A DNA stretch of 64,000 bases from Calocera cornea HHB12733 (taxonomy: Eukaryota; Basidiomycota; Dacrymycetes; Dacrymycetales; Dacrymycetaceae). Shown here in pieces: positions 23,680 through 36,662 of this stretch; position 1 is the first letter of the stretch; each line of letters starts with the position of its first letter. The translations under genes were made by a program, and so were the position numbers. The DNA lies in contig KV423992.1 of the NCBI GenBank assembly GCA_001632435.1, positions 58,404-122,403 on the forward strand, in the 5' to 3' direction. The notes beneath the pieces were generated by a model. The model made no database searches. It saw only the letters and a program-made list of their open reading frames with translations, and was not told where the DNA came from.

Positions 23680-24400
23680 GTATGAAATATGCCTCCGTCG
23701 ACTGAATTTCTTTCCGCTCAGCTTATTTGCCTCCGCTGCAGGCATTTACATCCGCTTAGTTAGGTTGCTCCCCCTCCTCATCTGCCTCCGGACAGAGAAT
23801 CTGCACCCGCTTGGTTCATTTGCCTCCGGTCCATCCATCTGTCTCCGCTCAATCAATCTACTTCCGCGTTGGTATCTGCTTCCATTCATACATTTACGTC
23901 CGCTCTATAATTTGCTTCCCTTTTTGGCCTCCGAGTGTTTTCCCCGTGTTCAGATCTGTTTCCGTATTCCTGTTTCCCTCCGCGTTGGGGCCTGCCTCGG
24001 CTCCTGGATTTGCCTTTTCGCCATTTACTTCCGTTTTGCATTTGCATTTGCATCCGCTCGTGCATCTGTTTCGGTCTTGGATTTACCTCCGTTTATTATC
24101 TACCTCCGCTCCGAGGTTTGCTTCCACCAATTGCAGTTCCTCCCGCTCCGTAGATTCGCTTCCGCTTTCCCAAGCAAATCTTGAGCGACAGCATACTCCT
24201 CGACCGGAAGCAGACACGCTCGAGAGGGCAAGCAAAGACTGTAGCCAGAGAGTCTCCGAGACGGATCCACAGTTCGTCTCGACCTAAAGTAAAGGAAATA
24301 GTGGGAGCAGAAATACTTACCACCAAACGTTCCAGGGCAACAACGTACTTCCAAACGAAGCAAAACTCCCTGAAACGGAAGTAGCCACACTGTCTCACGC
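23680..24400. repeat. fold-back repeat B built on degenerate TTTGCTTCCG units
   Basis: From about 23680 to 24180 the plus strand has more than twenty degenerate ATTTGCCTCCGCT / TTTGCTTCCG units about 20-25 bp apart; from about 24180 to 24390 the unit runs in reverse (CCGGAAGCAGA, GGGCAAGCAAAG, ACGGAAGTAG). It is the same design as repeat A. No core gene lies between the arms, so it looks like a MITE-like or solo fold-back form. Confidence 0.65.
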
Positions 24401-24829
24401 CAGTACGGGAGGAGACGGAGGTATATGTCTAAGCTATGCCCTCTAGTCGAACCCTCAATGCTTCCGAAATAGGAGACCGTCGCCGCGCGGGTCAGACAAG
24501 CCCCCCGATCAGGCTATTGATAAGATTTGGCGCCAAACCTTAAGTTTCCGATGCAAGAGGCTCTCGAAGCGGCCACATGCCACAATCTTCGTCCTCGGGT
24601 TCATCGATAAGCAGCTGACACACAATCTTGCCTGTTCGCGAGGCGGGAACAGTCCTTTATCGGGCCTGCAGGGCTGCAGGGCAGCGCCGTGCGACCCATT
24701 CAGTATTAGCTCGCAAAGTGAGGCGGAAGGAATCGATCAGGGACCACGTGAGGCGACATCCGCTCCCACTTTAAACTTACGCCCCTTCCTTCCGTTCTTT
24801 CACCCCCCAACGCTTACGCTTGTTCGGCC

Positions 24830-26599
24830 ATGGCGTCTGTTGAGCCAGTACCGCCCACCAATGTCGCCACACAACATGGACCGTACTCTGGCTGGATAGA
24901 CAACACGCATGATGCTCTCCTCGTCTATGAAGCCGCCTCCAGGGGTATAATTCCCCGCATCACCCGTCGGCTCTCTGCCAACGAACGTGCGCTAATCGGC
25001 AGCGGTACGATATTCGTCTATGACGAGCGCGAAAGTGGTATCAAGCGCTGGACTGATGGCTATACATGGAGCCCAAGCAGAGCTCAGAACAATTTCTTTG
25101 TGCGCTCATGCATGTATCCCTCCCCCGCTTGATATCAGCTAACGGCGTAGGGACGAATATTCACAGCTCTATCGCGAAGTCCTCAATCGCGCCCCAAATT
25201 CACCCACCAAGTCTACCGGACCATCTGAGAAAGTTGATGCTGTCCCTGATGAAGCGATTGACGAACAATGTTGCTATTCTGAGGAAGTGCGACTTGCCTT
25301 CGAGAAGGATAGGAATCTCGAGAAGACACTGGTCGGCAGTTTGCGCAACAGCTATCCGTTCAAAGTCGGTGGCATGATGAAAAAGGTAAGATATATCGGT
25401 TTATCAGTTGACTGGATGGTATACTGACACTGGACTCGCTTCAGACCATCTCATTCTGTGTTAAGGGAGTTGTATCACACCACATCGTTTCTTACTATAC
25501 ACTCGAAGATATTGTGGCCGGACGTCTCATCAAAGTATCCGATATCCCCGAAATCAGCAACCTTGAACCATCCGCTGTGTATATGGACAATCTCGATGTC
25601 TTAAACTTCCCTCCCAAGACACTCAAGACGGAAGACGGCATTGTTCGCTATATGTAAGGTCGTGCAATGCGTCGAAGCGATCTGAGCTGACGTATTCGTA
25701 GATCGGAGGCTGACGATATCGACAAATCTCGGGCCGGCCGGCCTAAGGACCATCCCCACGTTCGTGCCGAAGAGAGAGCGAGAGAGCATAACTTTGGTGT
25801 GACAAATCGATTTGACTATGAGAGGGATTGTTAATGCGATTGGTCAGGCTTCGAAGAAGATGAATCACAAGGACGGCGTCGCGTGGACACATCCGTTTCA
25901 CCCATGACATACTCGCGGTACCAACCTTACTATCGACGCAAGTCCGGCTCTTCGGGCACCTACGCTGGAGAGGACGAACAGATGCCGCATATGCCGATGT
26001 ACTATTATCCTCGTGGATCAGGCCCATCACGCCGTCCTGGAGGGCACAGTCAAACAAGCGGCTATCCTGGGTATCCATACGCGTATGATCCTTACGCGGC
26101 TTATCATCACTGGTACGCACAGCAAGCTGCGTATTATGGACCGTATCCGCCGGGACCATATGGATATCCCTACTCCTATCCGCAATACTATCCTGATCAC
26201 CGTTACGCGCGCCCTCCTTCGGTGGATCCCCGCAGCCCCGGCGGCTCTTCTGTGGAAGAGGTGGAGAAAGCCACTGAAGACGTTGGAGAGGATGTCCCGG
26301 TGGATAGGGCCCACAAAACCTCATCAGAGCGAGCGCCTGCGTCTAGCGCTGATGTCGTGAACGGGGTGGAGAAAGCCACTGAAGATGTTGAAGAAGATGT
26401 CCCGGTAGATGAACGCCACAAAACCTCGTCAGAACGAGCGCCTGCGCCTAACCGCGCTGATGTCGAAATGTCCGATCTTTCAGAAGACCATGTGGAGGGC
26501 CCTGCGGCGGCCTCTGAAGCGGCGCCCGAAGTGTCTGGCTTGGAAACCAAATCCCTGTCACCACTGACTCCCCCAGCTGATGACGACGAGAGCCTCTGA
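24830..26599 (+). CDS. Gti1/Pac2 (WOPR) family transcription regulator
   Basis: Five exons (24830-25113, 25151-25385, 25445-25653, 25702-25796, 25848-26599) give 524 residues. The WOPR domain has its two conserved boxes: GWIDNTHDALLVYEA..G.IPRITRRL..NERALI..G..FVYDERESGIKRWTDG.TWSPSR, then KKTISF..KGV.HHIVSYYTLEDI..GRL. WOPR proteins such as Wor1, Ryp1, Gti1 and Pac2 are DNA-binding switches for dimorphism, mating or sporulation. The C-terminal half is rich in Tyr, Pro and Gly (YPGYPYAYDPY, YYGPYPPGPYGYPYSYPQYY) and then carries an acidic 35-residue unit twice. Intron 1 is unusually short (37 nt) if the 25114 donor is right; this is the only choice that keeps the frame. Confidence 0.9.
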
Positions 26600-26951
26600 A
26601 TGCAGTGCTTCCCTCCGTTTCTTTTCCATGGTCCTCAGAACTGAACGTTTCCGTGATCATTTCCCATCCATCACCATGTCCCATGCTATTTCGGCCATGA
26701 TTGTTGTACTGCAACAAAATTAGTTACGCGTTATGCACAACCGGATCGAAATGCACAGCGTTAAACATATTCATTTGCATATCTCGGGCAGCCTGCCAGC
26801 AGTGAGCGAATCCCATACTAGTACAATGCCTACCATAACTTGGCGAGTGAAATCGCGTAAGTTACAGATGTTTAGTTTCCAATGCCGTGTCTCTATCACG
26901 GCTGTACGGGTAGAATACACGCTTACGTGTGCTCAGGGAGCGCAAATTCAA

Positions 26952-29242
26952 TCATAGCCCATAATCCATTCCAAGCGCAAGCCACACCGCGGCCCCGCCA
27001 GCGACAAAAGCGAGACTAGTGGAAGACGTTGCCAGCGATCTGCGCCGCTTGGTAGGGCGGGGTTCCAAGTCTTGACCGGCAGGGGTCTCTTTGTCGCGGC
27101 TGCTAGGGTTGACTAGATGTCTTCTAGCAGGCTCAACTTCGCCTGATCGATCGCTATCGTGGTCTTCATCCGTGTGTCCCCTCTTGCGTTTGCGACTTGG
27201 TACCGTGCCATCGCATCCTTCACTTGTGCCTGTATAGAACCCGTGTTGTAAGATCATGAGCTTTCCATCGCTCAGATCCTTACCTTTCCGCAGCTCCATC
27301 AGGAGATGGTTCACGTTGCTCCACTTCTCGTCGCAGTCAGTGTTGTCAACAGTGCCCATAGCGCGGATTTCAGTCAGCATGGTGTCCAAGCGCTGCAGTT
27401 GCTCATCCAGATTCGTGGAAGCATTTCCCGCTGTCGCGTCTTCGGCGTCGAGTGCGCCCACGGGGTCATCCTGATCTGAGCCACTCGGCGCTGCGTCAAC
27501 TCTAGCAGACCCATCCAAGTTGTCAGCAGCAGACCCTGCTATCGCAAACTCCTGGTTTGAAGCTCCCACCGCCCGCCTAACATCAAGCCTATCCCGGTCG
27601 ACTGTGGCGTCGAAGTGCGATTCCGAAATCGATCCAGGAACCTCGGAAGATAACGAGTCCTCGGAGGTGGTTTCAGTGACCGGAACTTCCCGGGGTGGTT
27701 CGGCCAAAGGTTCGGCCGATCCCAGATTTGAGTCCTGGATCGTGCTTAGTCCTTCTGCCACGGACGTCGTTTCATGTACAAGGATCGCCGCAGCGGGCTG
27801 CGCAATGTGTTCGCCTTCCATGGGCGCTTGATATAGGAATGACGCCGACTGGGAAGGGTAACCCGCTGCGTGCAGCTCCGCAAAGGATTCCGGCTGCGAA
27901 ACTTGCGATGAAGATGGCGGCAGCGCGTCCACAGCGAGCATGTCTGTTGCGACCAGTCCCACAACTTCGTCGGGGACGACAGGAGGTGAGGGAAGCCTCG
28001 CCTCATCGACCGTGAATGTTCCGAGGACAGAGGGGGTCATGATGAACTCGTACGGCCTCGGTTCTCTAGAAGGTATGGCAACGAGCTCAGGCTCATCGAG
28101 CTCGTCACTGTGAGCTGGCGAGGAAGTATATGCTGCCCAACGGTTCAGCTCCTCCTGCATATCCGATACCGGCAGAGGCAGGTTGCTCGCGGATTGCATG
28201 GGTGAGTTGTGCTCGCTGATGGCTGGAGACGGCGTATGATCCAGGATAATGGGAGACTGAAGAGCAGCGCCTAATGAAGGCAACCGCGCGGATGTAGAAG
28301 ATGGCGATGGAGAGCGCGAGATGTCCATATCAGAAAAGTCGGGGGCACGGAAAGAGTTGCTGTAGCGAACCATAAGTGACTGTTCGCGCGATGAGTCAGA
28401 CACACGTACGTGCTTCTGCGCCTGCTGGGCGGCGGGCTCAAAGGCATTCTCCCGCTCATGTCCGGAGTTACCGGTGCCTTCGTACCCCCCGATGTCGCTA
28501 GCGTACCAATGGTCTCGACGATAAGGTGGACGGCGGGATAACCGTGCACACGCCGTCCAATACGGATTTCGTCACCATCTTTGAGTGCGAAAGGGACGTC
28601 GTTCCCCAGGAACTGGTCGGTGCTTCCTTCACGCAGCACCCATGTGCCATGGGTAGAATCGAGGTCGGTGATATAGACCTATGGCGTGTGTGAGTCACCC
28701 TATCACCTTGCATGGAACAGTGGGCGTACCTCTTGCGCGATGAACTCAACCCGAGCATGTCTCTTGCTCACGACCCTCGAATGCATGTTGACAACTTCAG
28801 TCTCTGCTTCACTTCCATCGGAACTTCCATCAGATTTGCTCCGGTTCAAGTCGGGCTTGCTCCGGCGACGGCCAAGAATGAAGACAGTCCTCTCGCTCGT
28901 CGGTACGAGCTCGTACACGGACTGTGGTGGATACGGAGGAAGAGTACGCAGCCGAACGCCAGGATGAAGTGACTCGTAAACCTGTTCGGCTGTATCAACG
29001 TCGCCCACTGCATCTGGTGTCGTGGGCGGGAAACGTTGTTCCCAGTCGTGCGGGGCACGCCTCATTGCACCCAGGCGGGGAAACGACCACGGCCGTACGT
29101 CTGACTCTGGCGCTGCGAGGCCGATAGTGCTTCGCATCGTCGACCTCACTCTCTCTGCCCACGATGACGGCGTAGTGGGCGAAGGGAGAGCGGTAGGAGG
29201 CGGGACGAAAACGCGATAGCCACGGGGAGGATTGTAGGACAT
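26952..29242 (-). CDS. FHA-domain protein with C-terminal membrane anchor
   Basis: The gene starts at the ATG at 29242. An FHA domain near residues 120-250 has VFILGRRR, the phosphothreonine-binding SKRHARV, and DLDSTHGTWV with IRIGRRV (His replaces the usual Asn in the NGT loop). Introns are seen after AQE, after RRRS and after LRKG. A long Ser/Glu/Pro-rich region follows, then a short helical stretch (NLDEQLQRLDTMLTEI), basic clusters (SRKRKRG, TKRRRS) and a final hydrophobic segment (LAFVAGGAAVWLALGM), as in tail-anchored proteins. FHA at one end and a tail anchor at the other is the layout of SLMAP/Far9/Far10 STRIPAK subunits, but overall similarity is not strong enough to name it. Confidence 0.75.
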
Positions 29243-29780
29243 CTCTATCAAGCTGGCAATCAATGTGGCCGGATGAGATTGGGTGAGCAACCCGGGAGAA
29301 TACGGAGTACGAGTCAGATGGGGGTGTATTTCACAGTAGTAGGAGTTGGAGGTGGTAGTACACGACAGGGAAATGATACAGGATGGGACTCGCAGGCGGT
29401 GTGGCTCATGCACCAGCGATAGAGGAGCATATGTGCCTCAGGGCAGGGGTGGCCCAGAGACAGGAGGCACGCATGACTCCCATCAAGCATGCTTCCGAGG
29501 ATCATGCCGCGCCTCGGCGTTCCGCAGCCGTAGCCTATCGCTTATCCTCACAGCTCGTCACCACATACCACAGGGCGAATCAAGGCCCACGACCGGCCTC
29601 GAATGGATTACAAGAGATGTAACTACCGGACCTATTGCGTATAAATACAGTGCTAGGGTTGCTTGCGTCGTATAGTACATATTGTATGTATCAAGACACG
29701 GCATCACAGGGGTTGTACGTACGTAGGGTAAGAAAGAAACAGAACGGTAAGGGGTAGATCCGGACAATCCAATACATCTA
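29243..29780. other. intergenic between two minus-strand genes, nothing recognised
   Basis: About 540 bp containing the FHA gene promoter and the 3' end region of SAC3. I find no coding exon, RNA gene or repeat. Confidence 0.35.
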
Positions 29781-32700
29781 TCACTTGCTCGCCTTCAGAT
29801 CACCTGCAGCCATTGCGTTTGCGGCCCTAATTCTCGCCCGCAGACCGTGCAGGGTACCCTTCTTGGGAGGTGTAGTGGTAGACGGCGCAGAGATACCATC
29901 AATTAGGGGAGAGTGCGTGTGATTAATCCTTGCCTTCTTCGGCGGCGTCAACCTCAGCAACGTTAGATTTTCACTGTGTCAGGACGAATTCAGAGTTACT
30001 TACTTGACATCATTCATTGGGCTGCCCTCGTCCCGTCCTCTTTTCTTCGGCGAGACACTTGCAGCCGGTTCCGGCAAGGCCCGACAAGCTATGTTGAAAT
30101 CGGCGACCGCGGACGCCCAGCCAGAACGCACAGCTTTGTCCAGAGTGGCCAGCAGATCACGGCCAAGGAACTCGTCTCTGAACGTGACATGAACGTGACC
30201 ATCTTTGATCATGTCCACAATGTGGTCACCGATGTGCTCCAATATCGGGAAGAGTTCGATCCCATAGATGTTCGGATCCTTCGCGACATCGACCATAAGA
30301 CCGTGGAGGAATTCGCGCGCTCTTGCAGCTGCCTTTCCATGGAGAAAGAATGGCTGCTGTAGATATTCATCTACGGCTGAGATAGCCGCTTTCCAGGTGG
30401 GGGTAGGACCAAAGCTGAAGGACGGCATGTAGAGGGGACATGAAGACTCAGACTGAACAGTCATTCGCCAGAACTGATCGGAGGCAGCATCGAGCCCGGA
30501 TATGAATGCTTGGAACATCGGCTCCACGATAGCAACACCCGGAAGTTCAGGAAGCACCTCCCAGAGCTTCTGCCTCCATTGCTTCACAAGATAGTCCATA
30601 CATTCTGTTGACATGTCCAATCAGTTGTACAGTCTGACAGCCGTAAGGAATGCTGACCAGCAGGTGATGTTCCCTCGGTCGGGATGCCGACTGCATCAAA
30701 GTTCATTGAAACAATACTGGCTTCGATTTCAGGCATCCATTGACTTTCGTCCTTCAGGGTGAGGACGCGAACGTCTTGAACTTCAGGTGGAAGGGAGTTG
30801 AAGCCGAGATTTCGCTGGATCTAGAGTCTCATTCAGCAAGGGATTGCCCAGATGAACTGTGACCCATACCAGAGGTGCAGACCCCGGAAAGAAGTCACCA
30901 TGTATGATGACCAATAGAGATGCACGGTATGACTGAATGTCGGGAATTGTGTTCAGTACATCTACGAGTCTTTGCTGGTCCTCTCGGCAGGCAGGTGAAC
31001 TGGGTCTGCTTCAGAAGAGACCGTCCATCCATGTCAAAGAATCGTACCTGAAATTGTCTGGCATAATGTTGGAAGTACATTCAAACACAATCAGCCCTGG
31101 GCTTGGTGGCACCTGCGAGATAGATCAACAAGAATTGGGACCGCAAGGACTGTGCTGACGTACAAGTCCCTCACTTGCTTTCTCTACATATCCCTTCAGA
31201 AGAGGTCGGCCTGCCTTCGTTTTGCCGAACTGGTGTACGTTGAACTTGGATGCTAGCCAGGCACCGTGCTTTGAGCTAGCTTGATTGGGTACAATCCAGG
31301 TTTGGAAGCCACGAAGAGGCTCCTCCCTATCTGCAGAACGCCGCTTATGTTCCAAAGTCTGCTGCAACAAGGCAAGCATGGTGTTTCGTGTGCTGAACTT
31401 CTTCGCGGACTCATCAACCTACCAGAAGGTGAGCCTTATAAGCACAAATGTGAAAACAAGCTCACCCTTCTGCGTTTTTCCGCTTCCAATACGTCATTGA
31501 ACTTTGGTAACTTTCTGATGCGACTCATACCGAAGCCGGTATTGCGGGCAGGACTACCAAAGCCAACTCGCGCAGCCTCTTCCAACGACATTCGATGCTT
31601 CTTGCTCCTCAGGCTCTCTGTCTCTAGGTTGTCCGGTTCCTCGGAATTTGGGGCATCTCCATCTGCGTGGGATGCTGTCTCCGATGCCGGAGACACAATG
31701 ATCTCTGGGGTGGGCTTTATGTGCAGTGTACCGTTGACGGTTCGGGCGATATTGGAGTTAGACGCTCCTGGCTCCTTGATAAGAGGACTTGCAGCCTTGA
31801 CGACAGAGATGGTTGCGACCGGGGTGTGCTCTGAGTGGCGTTGTCCAGCTTGTTGCGCCCCGAGAGCGGAGGATCGGAGCCCCGTAATGGACGGTGCGGC
31901 ATCACGCTCGTTGGCCGCTGTCGCCGAAAGGACGTTGGTGGTATCCGCGGACGGAGCCTCAGGCTGGGTGGTCTGCGCTGCCAGGGAAATGGGTGGCCAG
32001 GATCCGAAAGTAAAGCCAGAGGCCGGCTTCGCCGTCGACGGAACACCCCTATCCTGGAAGGCTTCTTTTGAGGGGATGTTCGTTATGCTGGAAATCGCGG
32101 ATGCGGCTGAGGGCGTGGTGATGAAGAAGGATCCCGGTTCCTGAGGCACCACGGGAACGGAGCCAGGCGGTTGAAAGCCATGAAATTGGAGCGCGGCTGA
32201 AGCATAGGATCGTGCAGGGGTTGGGTGGCCTGAAATCTTTGTAGAAGAATTCGCTGGAGTCTCAGATTGTTCTGCCAAGACAGGGACCACAGGCTGGATA
32301 GAGGCGCTATTGACGATCGGTTGCGGAGCGAGCACCGGCGTATTGTCGACTAGTGGTGGCTCTAGCAAACGAGAGTCGAAGACGGGCCCAATAGGTTCGG
32401 TTGCCGGGACAGCAGCTGGTGCGAAAGAGGGGACCGTGGGGACGACTGCAACATCAGCGCGTGAACGGAAAAGGTCCCCGAAACTCGCTGCAAACGCAGC
32501 CTGTTTGGCGGCCACTGCTTGTGTATCTGGAGTTTGCGCCGACGAAGCAAATATAGAAGTCATGGATCCTGCAGTAGGAAGCGTTGGGGCGGCAACAGGA
32601 GGCGTTCCGGCCTCAGAGCGCGGGCGAAAGAGATTGCCGAAGGTCGCCCTGAAGACGGCTTGCTTGTCTGGAGACTCACTTGCTGAGGCTGTCGGTTGCG

Positions 32701-35473
32701 CTCCCGTGGTCTGAGCCGTTGCAAAAGGGGCCGACGTAATGCCCGCAGCTCTCGTAGATGGGGCGGCCGATACGACTCCGGCAGGCCATGAGAACGACGG
32801 AGGCTGAGAGCTGCGGGCGGCGCTGGACAGATGCGAGAATAGACTGCCCTGCACAGGCAGACCACCGATGGTCGACCTCGCTGCACTGACCGCAGGTGCA
32901 CCGAACAGCGATTGGCCAGCGTCAGCTGTCTTGAAAGGCGCGATATTCCCGGAAAGCGGGTCCTCGACCTTACCCCCGAGCCGAGCCAATAATGAAGGGA
33001 CCTGTGCTGTGGTCGTGGGCGCATGATCTGCAGACAATTCTTCTTCTTCTTCTTCTTCTCCTTCTTCTTCTTCTCCTCCTTCTTCATAATAGGCTTCAAC
33101 TTCGTCACCCTCCATGCCGCTCTCGGCCTCCGCACCTTCATCATACTCTTCTTCTCCATATCCATGGTCAACCATCGCGTCGTCAACCTGTCCAAAACTG
33201 TCCCCTTGTAATGGCACTCCGGCAAATAGAGGGGACGGGCCCGCCACAGTATCTTGCGGCGTGTGAGTGTGAAGGCCAAATCCAACGGAAGATTTCCTCA
33301 TGGCGCCGGTCTTGAGGAATGGTTTCACGACTTCGTAGTACGGTTGTTGTTCAAGTTGTGGATAATTGTCGAAAGAAAGCAAGTAAGGCAGATTGCCGGA
33401 CGTGATCTGAGAGGTATCCATATCTGGGGGGAACTTGCCTTCGAAGACCCGCAGAGACTCTTGACGAGGAACGACGGGATCGACAACTGCAATAGGGTTG
33501 AGAACTAGCGGGAACAACGAAGTGAACCCACTCACAGTTCAGGGCATCTCCGCTCCTCCAGCCAACCCTCACAACATCATCACCGCCAGCCACGGCACTC
33601 AGTCCGCACGCGATGGACACTTCCACCACTTCCTTCTCAGAATCGAACTTCAAAAGGTCAACCAATGTAGACGCCTTGACGAAGCCGGGCTTGCCGCCAA
33701 GCAATTTCTCGATCGCTTGCACCCTAAGCCACCCAAATTCTTCCATGAGGAGTGCTGCGAAGAGCGGCGGGGTCGACGGAAGCATCAGCAAGTCGAAGAA
33801 ACGGACTTCGGACAAGATTTTTGTATATCGGCAGGGCGTCGTAGGGGGAGGCGCAACGTCACCGCCTTTCGCGCATTCGATCAAGTCACTGGCGAGGAAC
33901 ATCCATGGAGTCATGCGCACGGCGTAATCCCACCTGAGCTGGGGCGGTCCGGGGTCGCGAGGCATAGTGCTGTAGTCAATTGCGGCCGACTTCGCCTGAG
34001 CTGTGTCCCAGTCACGCTTCGCCACGAGATACTTGCGGAAGTCGATGCGATATTCTACGTAGTCGGATATGAGGCGATATGCTGCGATTTCCGCTTCATG
34101 AGGGAACAGATCGGCTCTTGGGTTTCTTCGGCGGTCGTTGCCTTGAACTGTGTGATTGTCCACGTACAAGTTTTTCAGGGTGAGAAGATCTAGAAGCGTG
34201 TAAGCCCATTGAGTCCGCAGTAGGTGCAATTGGTCTTCATCTCGGACCTTTATCCAGTTGTTGCTTGTTAAGCGTTGGGTTGTAACCCTGTGCAGGGACG
34301 GCCAGTTTCACGTTGTCATTGCCGTCATGCTTTGGCCCGATGGGTCGATATGTGTCATACATGATGTACGCGCTGAAAGCATAGAATCTGACTGATGTTA
34401 AAAGGATGCTTTTGCCTGTCTGCGGTGCCCCACACCTTGCTATCCTTTCATGAACACCCATTGCTGAGGTGTCGGATATGCGCTGAACGGAGTAGTCCTT
34501 CATGACAGCGCGACAGCGGTCCTCGACAAAGCCATAAACATCGCCGTAGTTGGATCTGTTCAGGAGGGTTTCGAGGAGATATCCAGTCGTCATCTAGCAC
34601 CGATGTCAGAGCTACCGTCGTAACGGCCAATCGAGGCGACATACTACTAGCGCAGCGGAAGTCCGAACATCTGTAGGAATGATGACAGGTTCAACCCGCT
34701 TGTATCGCTTGACGAAGCGTGACGGGTCTGGCTGCCCAGTAGTCGGATCCTGCTATCGTTTAGCCTGCGTCGCCTCACTTGGAGCAAGGTGAGACGTACT
34801 CTTTCGGGTGCCATAACGTCCATCGTCGCCACTCGCTCAACTACCTCGCTCGCAGAACACATACCCTCGCACAGACCTCGTGTGGGACGGTACTCAGTAC
34901 TGCCCATGAGCTTGAGTTCTTGCCACTGAGCCACTCTCTCATCTTGGGTATCTTTGACCTATTAACGCTCAACGGCTTCACTTCATGGATTCTGGATGAG
35001 ATGCTCACTTCTATCCAAGCCTGGTTCGCCGGCATCGCCAACAGCCTACTTTCCCATCGCTTGCTTTCCTCAACTGCATCGGCGCGCATTCGCCGGAGCA
35101 CTGGATCCGCTTCTTCTGCCGCGATTCTCCGCTGCAACTCCTCGGCCTCTTGACGTTCTCTGCCCTCCATCTCTTCCCTCCGCTTCGCTTGGTACTCCGC
35201 CATCCTGACGCGGAGCTCCTCCTGTCTGCGGCGGCGGGCCTCCAGCTCTTTTTTCATCGCTGCATCCTTGTCGGTCTCACGGTCGCTCATGCCATCGTCG
35301 GACTCCATCGGAGGAGGGGTGTGCGCGACGCTGCCGTTCCCTCGTCGATGCCGACCTCGTCCTCTGGCGGGAGACGAGAACGCGGGTGGTGGGGCGGAGG
35401 ATGACCGATCCTGGGCATTCAGCGATGCAAAAGGCTTACTCCCAAAGCCATTGGGGGTATATGCGCCGTTCAT
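29781..35473 (-). CDS. SAC3: SAC3/GANP-family mRNA export factor (TREX-2 scaffold)
   Basis: A very long multi-exon gene, about 1600 residues. The N-terminus has a Glu/Arg-rich coiled coil (residues ~60-130) and then the SAC3 signature: GLCEGMCSASEVVERV, PDPSRFVKRYKR, the (N)YGDVYGFVEDRCRAVMKDYSVQ motif, HERIAR, NPTLNKQQLDKDLLTLKNLY and FPHEAEIAAYRLI. A winged-helix-like part follows (FGWLRVQAIEKLLG). The middle is Ser/Pro/Ala-rich with FG-like SLFG, FTFGS and SFGDLF repeats, then a second folded region (GAWLASKFNVHQFGKTKAGRPLL ... PGLIVFECTSN) runs to the end. SAC3 scaffolds TREX-2 at the nuclear pore. The ATG at 35473 is the first in frame. The last intron (about 29959-30000) leads to a short final exon ending at 29781. 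Confidence 0.9.
33030..33110. repeat. TTC microsatellite encoding a poly-Glu run in SAC3
   Basis: A run of TTC/TTCC triplets on the plus strand corresponds to an acidic stretch of about 15 Glu residues in the minus-strand SAC3 protein. It is likely length-variable between strains. Confidence 0.8.
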
Positions 35474-36158
35474 GGGTAAGGATGAGATAGTCGAGTGCGC
35501 ATCAGCTTCGTTGCGTGCGTGACTTCGGTGGCCCGCGTTCAATTCCAAGCGACCCTATGCGTCATCACGTGCCAGCTCTGACTCCGTGGTCCCAAATCTC
35601 CATAATACTGCCATTTGGTTTGCCTTGCCGTACCCGCACAACCGCCAGGGCCGATCCCAGAGTTGACTGCGAGACTCGGAGGTAATGCAGGATAGGTAAG
35701 CTGTCTGCGGCGCTCCTGGCCCACGGTTTGCGACTACAAATAACACTTCTACATCTTCGACATCAGCCACACATATGTCTGGAAATGCTATGATCGGATC
35801 CAATGGTAGAAATCGGGAGGGGGAGCCCTCCGCCTCCGACCCTACAGCGCGCACCGCAACCCCGACGCCTGGCATGAAGGAGGGCGCGCTGGGACGGAGC
35901 CCAGAAGGGGCCCTCGGCTCGGAGTAATCAGCAGAAGCATATAGTGCCGCTGTCGTCCCAACCTTCGGGACGACTGCGATCAGAGCGTGGGTGACCAAAG
36001 GATGTCTCGCAAATGGACGCGTGCGACGTGCGCCTCAACGTGCATAACCTCTCACAGCGATCGTGTTTGGGGGGACATCGCATTAATAAACGTGCATATC
36101 GAGTGGATGTCCTCGACTGCATACACCACTCCCAGTAGGTGATCAGTGATCTCATAGC
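35474..36158. other. intergenic, no gene supported
   Basis: About 685 bp between SAC3 and the next same-strand gene. A 147-codon minus-strand frame (35555-35998) has no ATG start and no recognisable feature, so I treat it as chance. This stretch should hold the SAC3 promoter. Confidence 0.35.
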
Positions 36159-36662
36159 TCAAAAGCCGTCATCCAAGAACGCCTCGTCATTTCCAACAAC
36201 CCCGCCCAAGCCAGTCAACTTCTCGAAAGCGGATGGTGCGGTTGCGTCCTCCGGATCCGCCTCTGCCAAGACGGTCACGATTGTGCCACTCGGATTGGCC
36301 GCGGCGATGCTTGAGCTGGTGGCGGCCGGCAGCAAGGGCTTGATGGCGCTTGCGAGCTCGCGCGGGTGAATGCCGAGCTCATCAGCAAGATTGCGTACTT
36401 GAGCCTCGAGGCTGAGGCCGTGCGAGCCGGGCGGAGAGCTGTTGGGGATGATCGGCTCGTTCGGGTGCTTGCCGAGGACGAGATTGATCCAGCCGCCAGC
36501 CTCGTTCTTCCAGGTTGAGATGCGGTAGGTGTAGAAGACGGAGATGGCGAGCGCGAGGAAAGCGAGGATGTAAATGAAGCTAGAGAAGGAGATGTTCCAC
36601 CCGGGTGGTTTGACGGAGGCAATACTCTGGCCCTTCCTGCACAAGGTACCGCGGGCGGTCAT
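36159..36662 (-). CDS. small single-pass membrane protein, hypothetical
   Basis: A single exon of 167 residues with one clear membrane segment near residues 25-46 (ISFSSFIYILAFLALAISVFYTY). The soluble part has a helical segment (LEAQVRNLADELGIHPRELASAIKPLL), an Ala/Ser-rich stretch and an acidic end (FLDDGF). No family recognised. The ATG at 36662 is a true ATG. The transposon lies about 220 bp upstream of this start, so it may sit in the promoter. Confidence 0.7.
   Translation of the reverse strand: MTARGTLCRKGQSIASVKPPGWNISFSSFIYILAFLALAISVFYTYRISTWKNEAGGWINLVLGKHPNEPIIPNSSPPGSHGLSLEAQVRNLADELGIHPRELASAIKPLLPAATSSSIAAANPSGTIVTVLAEADPEDATAPSAFEKLTGLGGVVGNDEAFLDDGF

Noticed and set aside
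23654..24287. 176- and 158-codon frames in repeat B
   Set aside because: Same reason: repeat-derived frames with no independent support.
35555..35998. 147-codon minus-strand frame upstream of SAC3
   Set aside because: No ATG start, no motif, and it fills a promoter-sized gap.
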